NCBI GenBank assembly: GCA_947168395.1
Contig: CAMVLT010000004.1
Coordinates: forward strand, 1-64,000
Source of the DNA: an uncultured Prevotellaceae bacterium
Lineage (GTDB): Bacteria; Bacteroidota; Bacteroidia; Bacteroidales; Bacteroidaceae
Length of the DNA: 64,000 nucleotides
Reading direction: 5' to 3'
Part shown: piece after piece, positions 45,601 to 53,858 of the stretch
Position numbering within the stretch: the first letter of the stretch is position 1
Layout: each line of letters opens with the position of its first letter
The notes under the pieces: model-generated
Databases searched by the model: none
What the model saw: the letters and a program-made list of their open reading frames with translations, nothing else
Told to the model about the DNA's origin: nothing
Made by a program: the position numbers and the translations under genes

Positions 45601-48600
45601 GAAATGCAGTACGGTGCGCGACATGGCCAGCACATTGGTCAGCAGCGGCGACGGCCCTGCCATAGCACAGGAACCCATGACGGGAACCATCACGCCAGGG
45701 GCCTTCCAGCAACGTTTCCTCAGTTGGAAACTCGACAAGCCGGGCCTGTTCACACAGTCGGTGGTGCTCCGGGCATCTCAGCCTGTCAATGAGCTTCTGC
45801 TGCGGCAGGCCCTACAGGCATTGGCCGTACATCACGACATGCTGCGCGCCACGATTGTCGGCAGTTCCATCGTGATACGCCCCACGACGGACAACAATCT
45901 GTTCTCGCTCGAGGAAACGACACTGCCGCCAAACATTTCTTCCACTGTGCTTGGCGGTTTGGAAGCCGAGACGGCCAACCGGCAATCCACCCTGATAGAC
46001 TTGGAGCACGGACCCATACTGCGAACCGTTCTACTACATGCCGACGACGGAGACCGATTGCTGATGGTCTGCCATCATATAGCCATCGATGGCGTGTCGT
46101 GGAGAATCCTGGTCGAAGACCTTACGACGGCTCTGTCCCAACTCGTTCAGGGCAAGACCATCGCACTGCCAAGGAAAACCCACTCGTTTGCCTACTGGAC
46201 AGACGCCGTCAGCCGCTACCGCGACAGTTATCTGCTACAGACTGAAAAAAGCTACTGGGAGCAAGTACAGAAGCAGATGGAAGGCATGGACCTTACCACC
46301 GCTGTCAGCAAACAAATGCGCCAACTCACAGCAACGTTAGAAGGCGAACCGCTGCGACTGCTGCTTACTCAGTCGGCGAAAGCCTATAACACCGAGGTCA
46401 ACGACCTGCTGCTAACGGCGCTCAGCCAGTCGTACCAACAGCTGACGGGGAGCAGTGACTTGACCGTACAGATGGAGGGACACGGCCGTGAGCCGCTGCA
46501 CGAAGTAGTGGCCATCGACCGCACTGTAGGCTGGTTCACCTCTTTCTATCCCGTCATCATTCGGGACATCACAGGCGACATACGCCACGACGTCCGTCTG
46601 GTTAAGGAGCAGTTGCGGGCCGTCCCCAACAAGGGCATCGGCTATGGCATCCTCCAGTATGTGGAGTCAAAAGAGGGTGATACCATGTTACGCAACGACC
46701 TCACCCCGCTATTAGGTTTCAACTACTTAGGCCATGCCGACCATCCTGACGACGGGGAGTCGTTGTTCACAACCGACAGCAATTTCCTGCAAGCCGGCAG
46801 TACGGCTGTAGGAGAGTTGGGCATTCCCCTGCCTTCCATCGACATCAACTGCGCCATCGTCGGCGGACGTTTCGTGGCACATTTCGCCTACAACCCGCAA
46901 CGCTGGACTGACGACAAAGCGCAGCAACTGGCCGACGCTTTCGTGGAAAACCTTGCACGTGTGGCAGCACATACTGCCGGCATGTCCGTCACAGAGCCCA
47001 CCGCCTCCGACTTTGGTGCAGCGGGATGGACTGAGGAACAGTTGCAGACCGTCACCAAGCACCTGGCCAGCCGTGGCGAGAAGTTGCAGCGCGTCTATCC
47101 GCTCAGCCCCATGCAGGAGGGCATCCTGATAACTTATCTTTCCGACCGCGACACGACGGCATACCGCCTGCTTTACCGGCTGTCTTTGTCGATACTTCCC
47201 ACCGAAGCTGCACTGCGACATACGCTCGACTACCTTGCTGCCAAGCATGAAGTGCTGCGCACAGCCATTTTCCATGAAGGTGTTCCGCAGCCATGCCAGG
47301 CCATCGTCAGCCGACAGTTGGGGCTGGAGATGCGTGACCTGACGGTCGAAACCGACATCGAGGCAGCCGCTACTGCCGTACATCAGGAAATGCTGCACCG
47401 AAAGCTCAGCCTCACCGACGACCCCCTGTTCCAGCTTGTCTGCATGAAGACGGGCGACGACAGTTGCCAGCTTCTGATCTTTATACATCATATCATTTCT
47501 GACGGCTGGAGCACCCCTATAATCTTCAGGGACTTCCTGATGAAGCTGGATGCCGAGATTGCCAGCAGACCGCTTCCAGCCAATGCAGAGCAGAACGGCC
47601 GCTATGAAGCATTTGTCCGCCAGCTGCTGCGCCGCGACCGTAAGACAGCCTTAGCCTACTGGAAGAATCTGCTTGCCGACTACGACTCGCGAGCAGCCCT
47701 GCCGTCGTATGGGCATCCCACGGAAAAGGCCAAGAAACCATTTGTCAGGCATACACTCGATGAGTCACTGGCCACTCAGTTGCGCCAGTTGGCTGCCAAG
47801 AGCGGTGTCACGCTGAACACCGTCATGGAGTTGGGCTGGGGTTTGGTGCTGCAGTCTTGCTGCCGCACTGACGATGCTGCGTTCCTCAGGGTGGTATCCG
47901 GCCGCGACAGTAGCGATGGCGACAATAGCCAACTCGTAGGACTGTTCATCAACAGCGTGCCTGTCAGAGTGCACACTTCAGGCACAGACACTGTTGTCCA
48001 TTCGCTGCAAGCCCTTCAGAAGCAGGCGGCGCAATCTGCCGCCCACGACTTCTGTCCGCTGTCAGAGATATTGTCGCAAAGCGAACTCGGTTCGTCATTG
48101 TTCCAATCGGTGGTGGCTTTCGAGAACTATCCTATAGACGATTTGTGGACTGCCAACCCTAAATGGGGAGTGAAGCCCGTTCAGGTGGAGGAAGAGGCTT
48201 TCGGAGAGTTAGCCATCACCATCAGTCCAGAACGGGAGGGAACGCTTCGGCTCACCTTTACCTACGACACATCGCTCTATAGCGAGACACAGATGCTGCA
48301 GACAGCCGACACCTTTGAGAACATTGTCAGGAATATGGCCGCCATGCCCGACGCGCAACTCAAGAAATTGCCCTTGATTACAGAGGAAGCCAAAGCAGCA
48401 TTGGTTGAACTTGGCCGTGGCGAGCAACTTGATTTCAACCACAAAGATACGTTGGTAAGCTTGTTCCGCAGACAGGCGGCACTCACGCCCGATGCCACCG
48501 CTGTTGTCTTCGGCAACCGACAGATGACCTACCGCGAGTTGGATCAGTTGACCGACCGTCTGGCCTGCTACCTTATTATTAATAATAATGTACAGTCCGA

Positions 48601-51373
48601 GGAGGCCGTTGGCGTGATGATAGACCGTTCCGAGCTGATGGTTGTCTATCCGCTGGCCATCATGAAGGCTGGCGGCTGCTACATGCCGCTTGACTTTAAA
48701 TTTCCTGCCGACCGACTGCAATATATGTGTGAGGATGCCGGTGTAAGGCTCATCCTGAGTGAGGGAGACCGCGTCAGCGAGGCTATGCCCGGCTTCAAGG
48801 GTGATGTCGTGACAAACGATAAGCTGACGTCGCTGCCAGACTGCACTTTACAATTGCCGTCTCCATTACCGCAGCACCGCTATGTCATCCTCTATACTTC
48901 AGGTTCTACGGGTCGGCCCAAGGGCGTGGTTCTTGAGCAGCACAGCATTGTCAACTTCTGTCATTGGTATGTGCAAGCTACCGGCATCTCAGCCAGTGAC
49001 CGCGTGACCATGCACGCTGCCTTTGGCTTCGATTGTCACATGATGGAGATGTTCCCCACACTCATGGTAGGTGCTACGCTGTATGTTATCCCATCGGAGA
49101 TGCGGTTGGAGATAGAGGCCATGAACGCTTATTTCGAGCAGAATGCCATCACGATGGCCTTTATGACCACACAGGTGGGGCATCTCTTCGCCAGCAACGT
49201 GAAGAACCATTCGCTCCGTATGCTCTGCGTAGCGGGTGAAAAGCTGATGCCGCTGAAGTACCCGGGCTACCGTGTTGTCAACGGCTACGGCCCCACAGAG
49301 GCCACCGTACTCACCACCTATCTGAATATTGATGCCGACTACGACCGTCCGAATATCGGCCGTCCGCTCTGTGGCTATCAGGTTTATGTAGTTGACTCGC
49401 ACATGAGGTTAGTGCCACGCGGTGTGCCTGGCGAACTGGTCATTTGTGGTGAGGGAGTAGCGCGCGGCTACCTGCATCCCACAGAGACAGATGCAGCAAA
49501 GTTTTATCCAATAACCAATGGCCAATATCCAATAACCAATAACCGTGATGCTATGGCCTATCGCACAGGCGACTTGGTGCGATGGGACGACGACGGTAAT
49601 CTCCTTTTCCTTGGGCGTACCGACAATCAGGTGAAGCTGCGAGGACTACGTATAGAGCTGGGAGAGATAGAGTCGTGCGCCTCACAATTTGAGGGAATAG
49701 GCCAGGTGGCGGCACAAATCATCAACGGTCAATACATCTGCCTCTACTACACTGTGACTGCCGATGTGGATGACAAAGCACTGAAGCAGTACCTTCATGA
49801 CCGCCTTGCCGACTATCAGATGCCGACTGCCTACATGCAGTTGGATGCCATGCCACTCAACGCCAATGGCAAAGTAGACCGCCATCGGCTGCCTGCTGTT
49901 GACCTTAGCTTGTTGCATGCCGATTATGTAGCGCCGGAAAGCGAACTTGAAAAGCTTATAGTCAGTGGCTTTGAAAAGGTGCTGAAACAGGAAAAGATCA
50001 GTGTAAACGACGATTTCGTGCGTCTTGGAGGCGATTCTCTGGCTGCCCTCAAGCTCGCCTTTTCTCTGGGTGAACGAGGCATCACGGTTGCCGATGTCTT
50101 AAGTCTGCGTACGCCCGCTGCCATTGCAAATAATGCAAAGCACATCTCTGTCAATCTGGATAAGTATTCGATAGAGAACGGATGTCCGCTGAATAATACG
50201 CAAATGTTCATCTTCAATGACATTGTAAAGTTCAATAAGTATGATTCCTATCTGATGCTCTTCGCTATTCCAATCGACAGGAAATGTACTGATGAACAGA
50301 TCAGGAACGCATTGGACGCCATGTTTGCTGCGCATCCCGTGCTGACCATGCATGTTGCTATGAGAGATGGCGTGCCGTATTTGGAGAAGGGCGAGAAACC
50401 TGCTGTGATGAAAGGGTCATTAAATCCGTTAAAGACTCTGTCGCTTCTGATATCCAATTTCGACCTGTATAGCAGTTTGGCGAGACACGTCATCGTGAGG
50501 ATTCCGGGCAGATGCTATCTGCTGTCTGTAGTCCACCACCTGATCTTCGACCTTATATCCCAAAATGTCTTCTGTCGCCACTTCCAGCGTGCGCTTGAGG
50601 GTGCATCACTTGGGGCTGTCGATGATCATTTCTTAAAGGTCTCTGCCTTCCATCAAGAGGTGAGAAGCACGGAACAGTATGCTGAGATGGACAAGTATAT
50701 CCGCTCCATGCTGAGCAACCTTAGTGAAGCCAACTTCTATAGGAATCCTGAAAAGCCAGGCCGGCCGGGCTTCCATAAGCGTGAGCTGGGAGTGGACCAG
50801 GAGCAGGTGAACAGGTTTACCGACCGCTTCGGAATTAATAAGAACATCCTGTTTACGGCTGCTATGGTTATAACCTTGTCAAAACTGACGGGCTGCGATG
50901 AAGTTGCTTTTGGCTTTCTTGACAACGGACGCGACCGGTTCAATAATTATGAGGATATCGGGCTGTATATCAACGGTATGCCGATTGTAGCCCATGCAGA
51001 TCATCACGACATGCGGGCTTTCCTCAATCGGCTTGCCGACATCTATTATAAACTGAGCCAGAATAATTTCTTCCCCTTCGCATCACTGGTGCAGGAATTC
51101 AATATTGCCCCCATTATCCTGTTCCAATTCTTCCCCGACTGGATAGTGGAAGACGGAAAATATGAGCATCTGCCGCAGAACGAGGCGCTCATCAACGCTG
51201 CTGTCTCTACTCAGAAGAACTTCATGGTCGAGGCGCTGGTGGATGTCGTTGAAAAGAAGAATCATTACACTATCAAAGTGATGTATTCTGGCTATTATTC
51301 CAGGAAGATGATGAAAGCGCTGGCAAAGACGTATAATGAAACCATCATCGGGATGCTGAAGAGTGAAGCATGA
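39653..51373 (+). CDS. Multimodular NRPS: C-A-T-C-A-T-E-C-A-T-C
   Basis: About 3906 aa. The frame is open from an ATG at 39623, but MKTYPLLQSQLGV at 39653 starts the first C domain; residue numbers below count from 39623. C1 about 12-430 (YHGIVDG), A1 446-930, T1 with GLSSLD near 961, C2 about 1010-1420 (HHIVTDG), A2 1446-1916, T2 LGGDSIK near 1970, E domain about 2005-2465 (HHIAIDG, EGHGRE, NYLG), C3 about 2485-2930 (PLSPMQEGIL, HHIISDG), A3 2936-3422, T3 LGGDSL near 3469, C4 about 3510-3906 (HHLIFDL). Specificity residues read by eye are DAQSTTGDLK for both A1 and A2 and DCMFCAGVLK for A3; substrates are unknown to me. There is no thioesterase, and the last C domain has no A-T partner on the chain. 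The stop overlaps the permease start (ATGA). Confidence 0.93.
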   Translation: MKTYPLLQSQLGVLLQSMQHPGSTHYNLPNYIFMPLSVTRERVVSAVQKLVESFPELHTRFVTNEQGEVRQWSDMSMPIPVVSRQCTEAELQDYIAKGFVRPFDLLGSQPLFRVEVVETEKGVCLLSDGYHGIVDGLSFAPILTTAFATLMEGGRVEPQPYGMYQAAEDEVATFGSPLYQRAKAYYAEKFDGLSMVTLSHAKPGTIGLMGRSKATVSRSVCDDWCHEHGVQPNLLFQAAFGHVMSVLTRQQKVAYSTVNHGRMDKRLRGCVGMFVKTVPMLADADPSQRVIDFVRSQRGELMKTVRYGAYPFTHFCSDLQVKQGVTFNFQAMANMEEHVMVDDVMARAVQPVRNETDSDLSVLIFLKDENYEIRVESSLAMNDADTLQMVAEAMRVAVCNMTAHPELTLGKLDIVSAADREALITLGRGKQMDIDPQMTFVKAFEQCVSQHSDRLAVADAHDSLTYGELSRRSNVLANRLVACGVRPNDFVAVKLERTIEFPLAVIAIHKAGAAYVPIDLEYPEERQQYMLSDSEAKVVVDGQFIAETDFSQDATSIDLSTTEGLAYMIYTSGSTGLPKGVMIRQCALTSYIASITDVLGLSSTDRISLHRPFSFDAHIQDLYPVLTVGGSLHIMPSEIRRDIQGIRDFITGHSITGGSYTTSLGKLLIESGPLPLRYMTLTGERMADLVSGDVQLFNGYGPTECTDLISAYRLDCGRFYTNIPIGRPMANSHCFIVDAQGRLLPRGAEGELCFASVQVSAGYWHQPELTAEKFCDCPFLPTDCDGQPVRMYHTGDLCRWNEEGQLEFLGRIDDQVKLRGYRIELGEIESCASKFEGISQAVAVIRLIGNTDTLCLYYTADGDTAVNTNELRQFLSRTLAEYMVPTAYMQIDALPLTPNGKIDRRRLPEPTLQQEAIVAPATELEQELFAIVAKQLGTSDFGVTTDLVAFGLSSLDAMRLSLAIGQQTGLKINVGELLANPTIRHMAETAHRQQPDIDVDLADFHQELDCYPLTANQRGVYIDWELNRNTTQYNVPVAIFLGQTAPTLLADALRLVVDAHSYIKTRLENRDGSLVQLRRDNAPVQVSVTALDFEPDRDFFQQRVRPFNLFTDDLYRLEIYTCGERTWLFKDFHHIVTDGLSDAVFFRHLLAALDGTQPKKETVTAFDYALYEQQLSSTDRRAEARDYFDRLLDGTEAASYPRTASGTAHRVESVTSAVADSDAVRKACRRMGITPNSYFQTVLAQVLHRLTRQERLMLATVSSGRSLAQTEDIMGMFAKTLPLVSVDGGTDGTTFASAAQAIHRQSIESMSRDFYPLTEIVERHGLRPEILYAFEGGLYDDIAASSTLVTDVMGLTLDTPKMPIEVTVTPDRKGIYTILLNFDAALYSHASMTALVSALTTCAANAAKEDILLSDIEMVSDEQRAALIALGAGKHIDIDPQMTFVKAFERCASQHPDDLAVADAHDSLTYGELSRRSDVLANRLMACGVRPNDFVAVKLDRTIEFPLAVIAIHKAGAAYVPIDLEYPEERQQYMLSDSEAKVVVDGQFIAETDFSQDATSIDLSTTEGLAYMIYTSGSTGLPKGVMIRQCALTSYIASITDVLGLSSTDRISLHRPFSFDAHIQDLYPVLTVGGSLHIMPSEIRRDIQGIRDFITGHSITGGSYTTSLGKLLIESGPLPLRYMTLTGERMADLVSGDVQLFNGYGPTECTDLISAYRLERGRCYATIPIGRPMANSHCFIVDAQGRLLPRGAEGELCFASVQVSAGYWHQPELTAEKFRDCPFLPTDDDGQPVRMYRTGDLCRWNEEGQLEFLGRTDDQVKLRGYRIELGEIESCASKFEGISQAVAVIRLIGNTDTLCLYYTADGDTAVNTNELRQFLSRTLAEYMVPTAYMQIDALPLTPNGKVDRRHLPAPTFTTQTDYVAPMNKAEETIVRLLGGVLAWQKPISMLDNFFTLGGDSIKLIHLVSLLYNEGFTAQVSELMKCSTVRDMASTLVSSGDGPAIAQEPMTGTITPGAFQQRFLSWKLDKPGLFTQSVVLRASQPVNELLLRQALQALAVHHDMLRATIVGSSIVIRPTTDNNLFSLEETTLPPNISSTVLGGLEAETANRQSTLIDLEHGPILRTVLLHADDGDRLLMVCHHIAIDGVSWRILVEDLTTALSQLVQGKTIALPRKTHSFAYWTDAVSRYRDSYLLQTEKSYWEQVQKQMEGMDLTTAVSKQMRQLTATLEGEPLRLLLTQSAKAYNTEVNDLLLTALSQSYQQLTGSSDLTVQMEGHGREPLHEVVAIDRTVGWFTSFYPVIIRDITGDIRHDVRLVKEQLRAVPNKGIGYGILQYVESKEGDTMLRNDLTPLLGFNYLGHADHPDDGESLFTTDSNFLQAGSTAVGELGIPLPSIDINCAIVGGRFVAHFAYNPQRWTDDKAQQLADAFVENLARVAAHTAGMSVTEPTASDFGAAGWTEEQLQTVTKHLASRGEKLQRVYPLSPMQEGILITYLSDRDTTAYRLLYRLSLSILPTEAALRHTLDYLAAKHEVLRTAIFHEGVPQPCQAIVSRQLGLEMRDLTVETDIEAAATAVHQEMLHRKLSLTDDPLFQLVCMKTGDDSCQLLIFIHHIISDGWSTPIIFRDFLMKLDAEIASRPLPANAEQNGRYEAFVRQLLRRDRKTALAYWKNLLADYDSRAALPSYGHPTEKAKKPFVRHTLDESLATQLRQLAAKSGVTLNTVMELGWGLVLQSCCRTDDAAFLRVVSGRDSSDGDNSQLVGLFINSVPVRVHTSGTDTVVHSLQALQKQAAQSAAHDFCPLSEILSQSELGSSLFQSVVAFENYPIDDLWTANPKWGVKPVQVEEEAFGELAITISPEREGTLRLTFTYDTSLYSETQMLQTADTFENIVRNMAAMPDAQLKKLPLITEEAKAALVELGRGEQLDFNHKDTLVSLFRRQAALTPDATAVVFGNRQMTYRELDQLTDRLACYLIINNNVQSEEAVGVMIDRSELMVVYPLAIMKAGGCYMPLDFKFPADRLQYMCEDAGVRLILSEGDRVSEAMPGFKGDVVTNDKLTSLPDCTLQLPSPLPQHRYVILYTSGSTGRPKGVVLEQHSIVNFCHWYVQATGISASDRVTMHAAFGFDCHMMEMFPTLMVGATLYVIPSEMRLEIEAMNAYFEQNAITMAFMTTQVGHLFASNVKNHSLRMLCVAGEKLMPLKYPGYRVVNGYGPTEATVLTTYLNIDADYDRPNIGRPLCGYQVYVVDSHMRLVPRGVPGELVICGEGVARGYLHPTETDAAKFYPITNGQYPITNNRDAMAYRTGDLVRWDDDGNLLFLGRTDNQVKLRGLRIELGEIESCASQFEGIGQVAAQIINGQYICLYYTVTADVDDKALKQYLHDRLADYQMPTAYMQLDAMPLNANGKVDRHRLPAVDLSLLHADYVAPESELEKLIVSGFEKVLKQEKISVNDDFVRLGGDSLAALKLAFSLGERGITVADVLSLRTPAAIANNAKHISVNLDKYSIENGCPLNNTQMFIFNDIVKFNKYDSYLMLFAIPIDRKCTDEQIRNALDAMFAAHPVLTMHVAMRDGVPYLEKGEKPAVMKGSLNPLKTLSLLISNFDLYSSLARHVIVRIPGRCYLLSVVHHLIFDLISQNVFCRHFQRALEGASLGAVDDHFLKVSAFHQEVRSTEQYAEMDKYIRSMLSNLSEANFYRNPEKPGRPGFHKRELGVDQEQVNRFTDRFGINKNILFTAAMVITLSKLTGCDEVAFGFLDNGRDRFNNYEDIGLYINGMPIVAHADHHDMRAFLNRLADIYYKLSQNNFFPFASLVQEFNIAPIILFQFFPDWIVEDGKYEHLPQNEALINAAVSTQKNFMVEALVDVVEKKNHYTIKVMYSGYYSRKMMKALAKTYNETIIGMLKSEA
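41141..42351 (+). repeat. Duplicated A-domain DNA, copy 1
   Basis: Positions 41141-41769 and 42089-42351 appear identical by eye to 44153-44781 and 45101-45363, a constant offset of 3012 bp (1004 codons). The stretch between is diverged. The block includes all binding-pocket positions between core motifs A4 and A5. Confidence 0.85.
44153..45363 (+). repeat. Duplicated A-domain DNA, copy 2
   Basis: Partner of 41141-42351, lying in module 2. The mosaic of identical and diverged blocks suggests recent duplication or gene conversion between modules. Confidence 0.85.
49506..49540 (+). repeat. Five 7-bp tandem repeats inside A3
   Basis: The units are ATCCAAT, AACCAAT, GGCCAAT, ATCCAAT and AACCAAT. 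They encode PITNGQYPITN just before the AYRTGDL core motif, where the sister A domains have CPFLPTDDDGQPVRM. Confidence 0.85.
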
Positions 51374-53826
51374 GAGAGCTCTTGAGTGAGGTGCTTGCCG
51401 TGATGAAGGGCAACAAGATGCGCATAGCGTTGACAGGATTTTCCATTGCCTGGGGAATCTTCATCTTCATTGTGCTCATCAGCGCAGGCCGTGGACTCAT
51501 CAACGGCATGAACCTCAACTTCAAGACTTACAACATTGGTATCGTGACATTGTACCCCCGCGAAACGTCACAGCCCTTCGAGGGGCGAAGCAAGGGGCGT
51601 GCCATCCGGCTCTATGAAGATGATGCCGCAGCATTGGACAGTCTGTTTGGCGATACGGTGGTGCAGGTCATCCCTGTTGTGAGCCATGCGGTACAGGCCC
51701 GCCGCGGCAAGGAATATACGAATACGGTGGTTGACGGCTATACGCCTGGCTACGCTGTGGCACCTAACACGCAGATTCTGGAAGGACGCGACATCAATGA
51801 CCTTGACATACGGATGGAGCGTAAGGTGTGCGTGATTCCCAACGGACTGCGAAATTCACTCTTCAGGGATGACACCAAATCGGCGTTAGGAAATGTATTA
51901 CAGTTAGACGGAATCAATTTCCAGATAGTCGGAGTCTATGAGCCCGTGCTGCAGTCGAACCCCACACGAGTCATTGTGGCTCCGCTGAGCACCGTTAAGA
52001 GAATATGGCGCCCTGATGGTGAGCTGAGCCGTCTCAGCATGCGGACGGACCTTCTGACCACTGCTGAGCTGAACACGCAGTTCAATGACCATGTCATCGC
52101 CCATCTGGCCGCTCGTAAGGGCTTCGCTCCGACCGATAAACATGCTATCAGAATATTCAGTGCTTACGAGTTGCCCGTGCTTGTCAGCAACATTTTGCTG
52201 GCCATCTCTATCTTTGTCCTTGTAGTTGGCTTGGCCACACTCATCTCTGGCATTGTCGGCGTGTCGAATATCATGCACATTGCCGTCAGGGAGCGGACGC
52301 AGGAGATAGGCATCCGGCGCGCTATGGGTGCGAAGGCACACCAGATTGTCGTGCTGGTGCTGACGGAGTCGGTTATCATCTGCCTCTTGTTCGGCTATGT
52401 CGGCATGTTCTTGGGCATTGAGTTGATGGAGCTGGTGGCCAAAGTCATCAGCATGACAGGCAACAGCGAAGTGTTCTATAACCCTACCGTCAGTCTTACT
52501 TACGTGCTGGCCGTAACCGGCATCATGATGGTGGCTGGCCTCGTGGCGGGATATGTCCCTGCCAAGCAGGCCGTCAATACTAAAACCGTAGACGCGATGG
52601 CCAGCCGCCAGACTATCAGGGTGAGGCGCGGACAACGGCTGATGACGGCCTTCGGCGTGTTCTGGGGCATTGTCATTCTGATACTGCTCCTTGGCAGCGG
52701 CAGAGGACTCGACAACGGCATCATTGACAAGGTCAGGAGTGTTCCTCCCAATGAGATGTGGATATGGCCTACCAAGACCTCTATGGCTTACAAAGGATTC
52801 GGGCGTGACCGCAAGTGGCTGCTCAACTCGCACGACGGGGAGCTGATTCGCGAGCGCTTCGGCAGTCATGTGCTGTCATTCAGTGCCGTCAGCTATGCTG
52901 ATTACCAGGATGTTGTGTGTGGGGAACTGACCTGCCAGTATCAGGTGTCCGGTGTGTTGCCGGGATTTGTCAACGAGCTGCCGCAGCGGCTGACGGCTGG
53001 GCGTTTCATCAACGATATCGACATGCGCGAAAAACGCAAGATATGCGTTATCGGCGACCACGTGGCCGAGGTGTTCTTTGGAGGTCATAAAGAGGCTTTG
53101 GGCCGTATGGTTAAGGTGAACGGCATCCCGCTGACGGTGGTGGGCGTTACCCACTGTACCAACAATCAGGTGAACATCGGCATCGACCTGTCGGAAAGTG
53201 TACTGATGCCGATGCCTACCCAGCAGGCGGCCTACGGCAGGGGCGATGAGATTGACTTGTGCTCTGTCATCATGGACGAGACAATCCCCTTGGACAAGGA
53301 GAAGGACCGGGTTCTGGCCGTCATCAAGGAGAACCACTCCATACACCCCGACGACCATCTGGCCACGACGGTAACGATAGTGAGTGAGCAGACTAAGGTG
53401 TTTGGAAACCTGATCACGGGCACTCACATCCTCATCTGGATAGTCGGCCTGGGTACGCTGATAGCCGGACTGATAGGCATCAGCAACATCATGCTTGTCA
53501 CCGTCAGGGAGCGGACGCAGGAGATAGGCATCCTACGTGCCATCGGTGCCAAACCCTTTGACATTTTTAAGAGTATCATGCTGGAAACCCTCATGCTGAC
53601 GCTCGGTGCAGGGCTGGCGGGACTGTGTACGGCGGTGTGGCTGCTCGATGTACTGGCGGGCCTGCTGCCTCAGGGCGACGATGCCGTCTTCACCCGCCCC
53701 GTCGTCCCCTTCTGGACAGCCATCGGGGCCTTGCTCATACTTGTGGCCGGCGGACTGTTGGCAGGCTGGATTCCGGCCCAACGCGCAGTCGCCATCAAAC
53801 CCATCGATGCGCTCAGAGAGGAGTGA
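51370..53826 (+). CDS. Tandem MacB/FtsX-type ABC transporter permease
   Basis: 818 aa made of two similar halves (about 1-410 and 411-818). Each has an N-terminal helix, a periplasmic domain and three C-terminal helices with the FtsX signature (VGVSNIMHIAVRERTQEIGI and IGISNIMLVTVRERTQEIGI). There is no ATP-binding domain here or elsewhere in the window, so the ATPase must be encoded elsewhere. The ATG overlaps the NRPS stop, and a membrane fusion protein and TolC-like channel follow, so it is probably the inner-membrane part of a MacAB-TolC-like exporter for the NRPS product. Confidence 0.88.
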   Translation: MRELLSEVLAVMKGNKMRIALTGFSIAWGIFIFIVLISAGRGLINGMNLNFKTYNIGIVTLYPRETSQPFEGRSKGRAIRLYEDDAAALDSLFGDTVVQVIPVVSHAVQARRGKEYTNTVVDGYTPGYAVAPNTQILEGRDINDLDIRMERKVCVIPNGLRNSLFRDDTKSALGNVLQLDGINFQIVGVYEPVLQSNPTRVIVAPLSTVKRIWRPDGELSRLSMRTDLLTTAELNTQFNDHVIAHLAARKGFAPTDKHAIRIFSAYELPVLVSNILLAISIFVLVVGLATLISGIVGVSNIMHIAVRERTQEIGIRRAMGAKAHQIVVLVLTESVIICLLFGYVGMFLGIELMELVAKVISMTGNSEVFYNPTVSLTYVLAVTGIMMVAGLVAGYVPAKQAVNTKTVDAMASRQTIRVRRGQRLMTAFGVFWGIVILILLLGSGRGLDNGIIDKVRSVPPNEMWIWPTKTSMAYKGFGRDRKWLLNSHDGELIRERFGSHVLSFSAVSYADYQDVVCGELTCQYQVSGVLPGFVNELPQRLTAGRFINDIDMREKRKICVIGDHVAEVFFGGHKEALGRMVKVNGIPLTVVGVTHCTNNQVNIGIDLSESVLMPMPTQQAAYGRGDEIDLCSVIMDETIPLDKEKDRVLAVIKENHSIHPDDHLATTVTIVSEQTKVFGNLITGTHILIWIVGLGTLIAGLIGISNIMLVTVRERTQEIGILRAIGAKPFDIFKSIMLETLMLTLGAGLAGLCTAVWLLDVLAGLLPQGDDAVFTRPVVPFWTAIGALLILVAGGLLAGWIPAQRAVAIKPIDALREE

Positions 53827-53830
53827 GAAG

Positions 53831-53858
53831 AATTATGAATTATGAACTATAAATTATG
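53831..53858 (+). repeat. Four 7-bp tandem repeats ending at a start codon
   Basis: AATTATG, AATTATG, AACTATA and AATTATG; the final ATG is the start codon of the fusion protein gene at 53856. Three of the four units carry an ATG. Confidence 0.85.
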
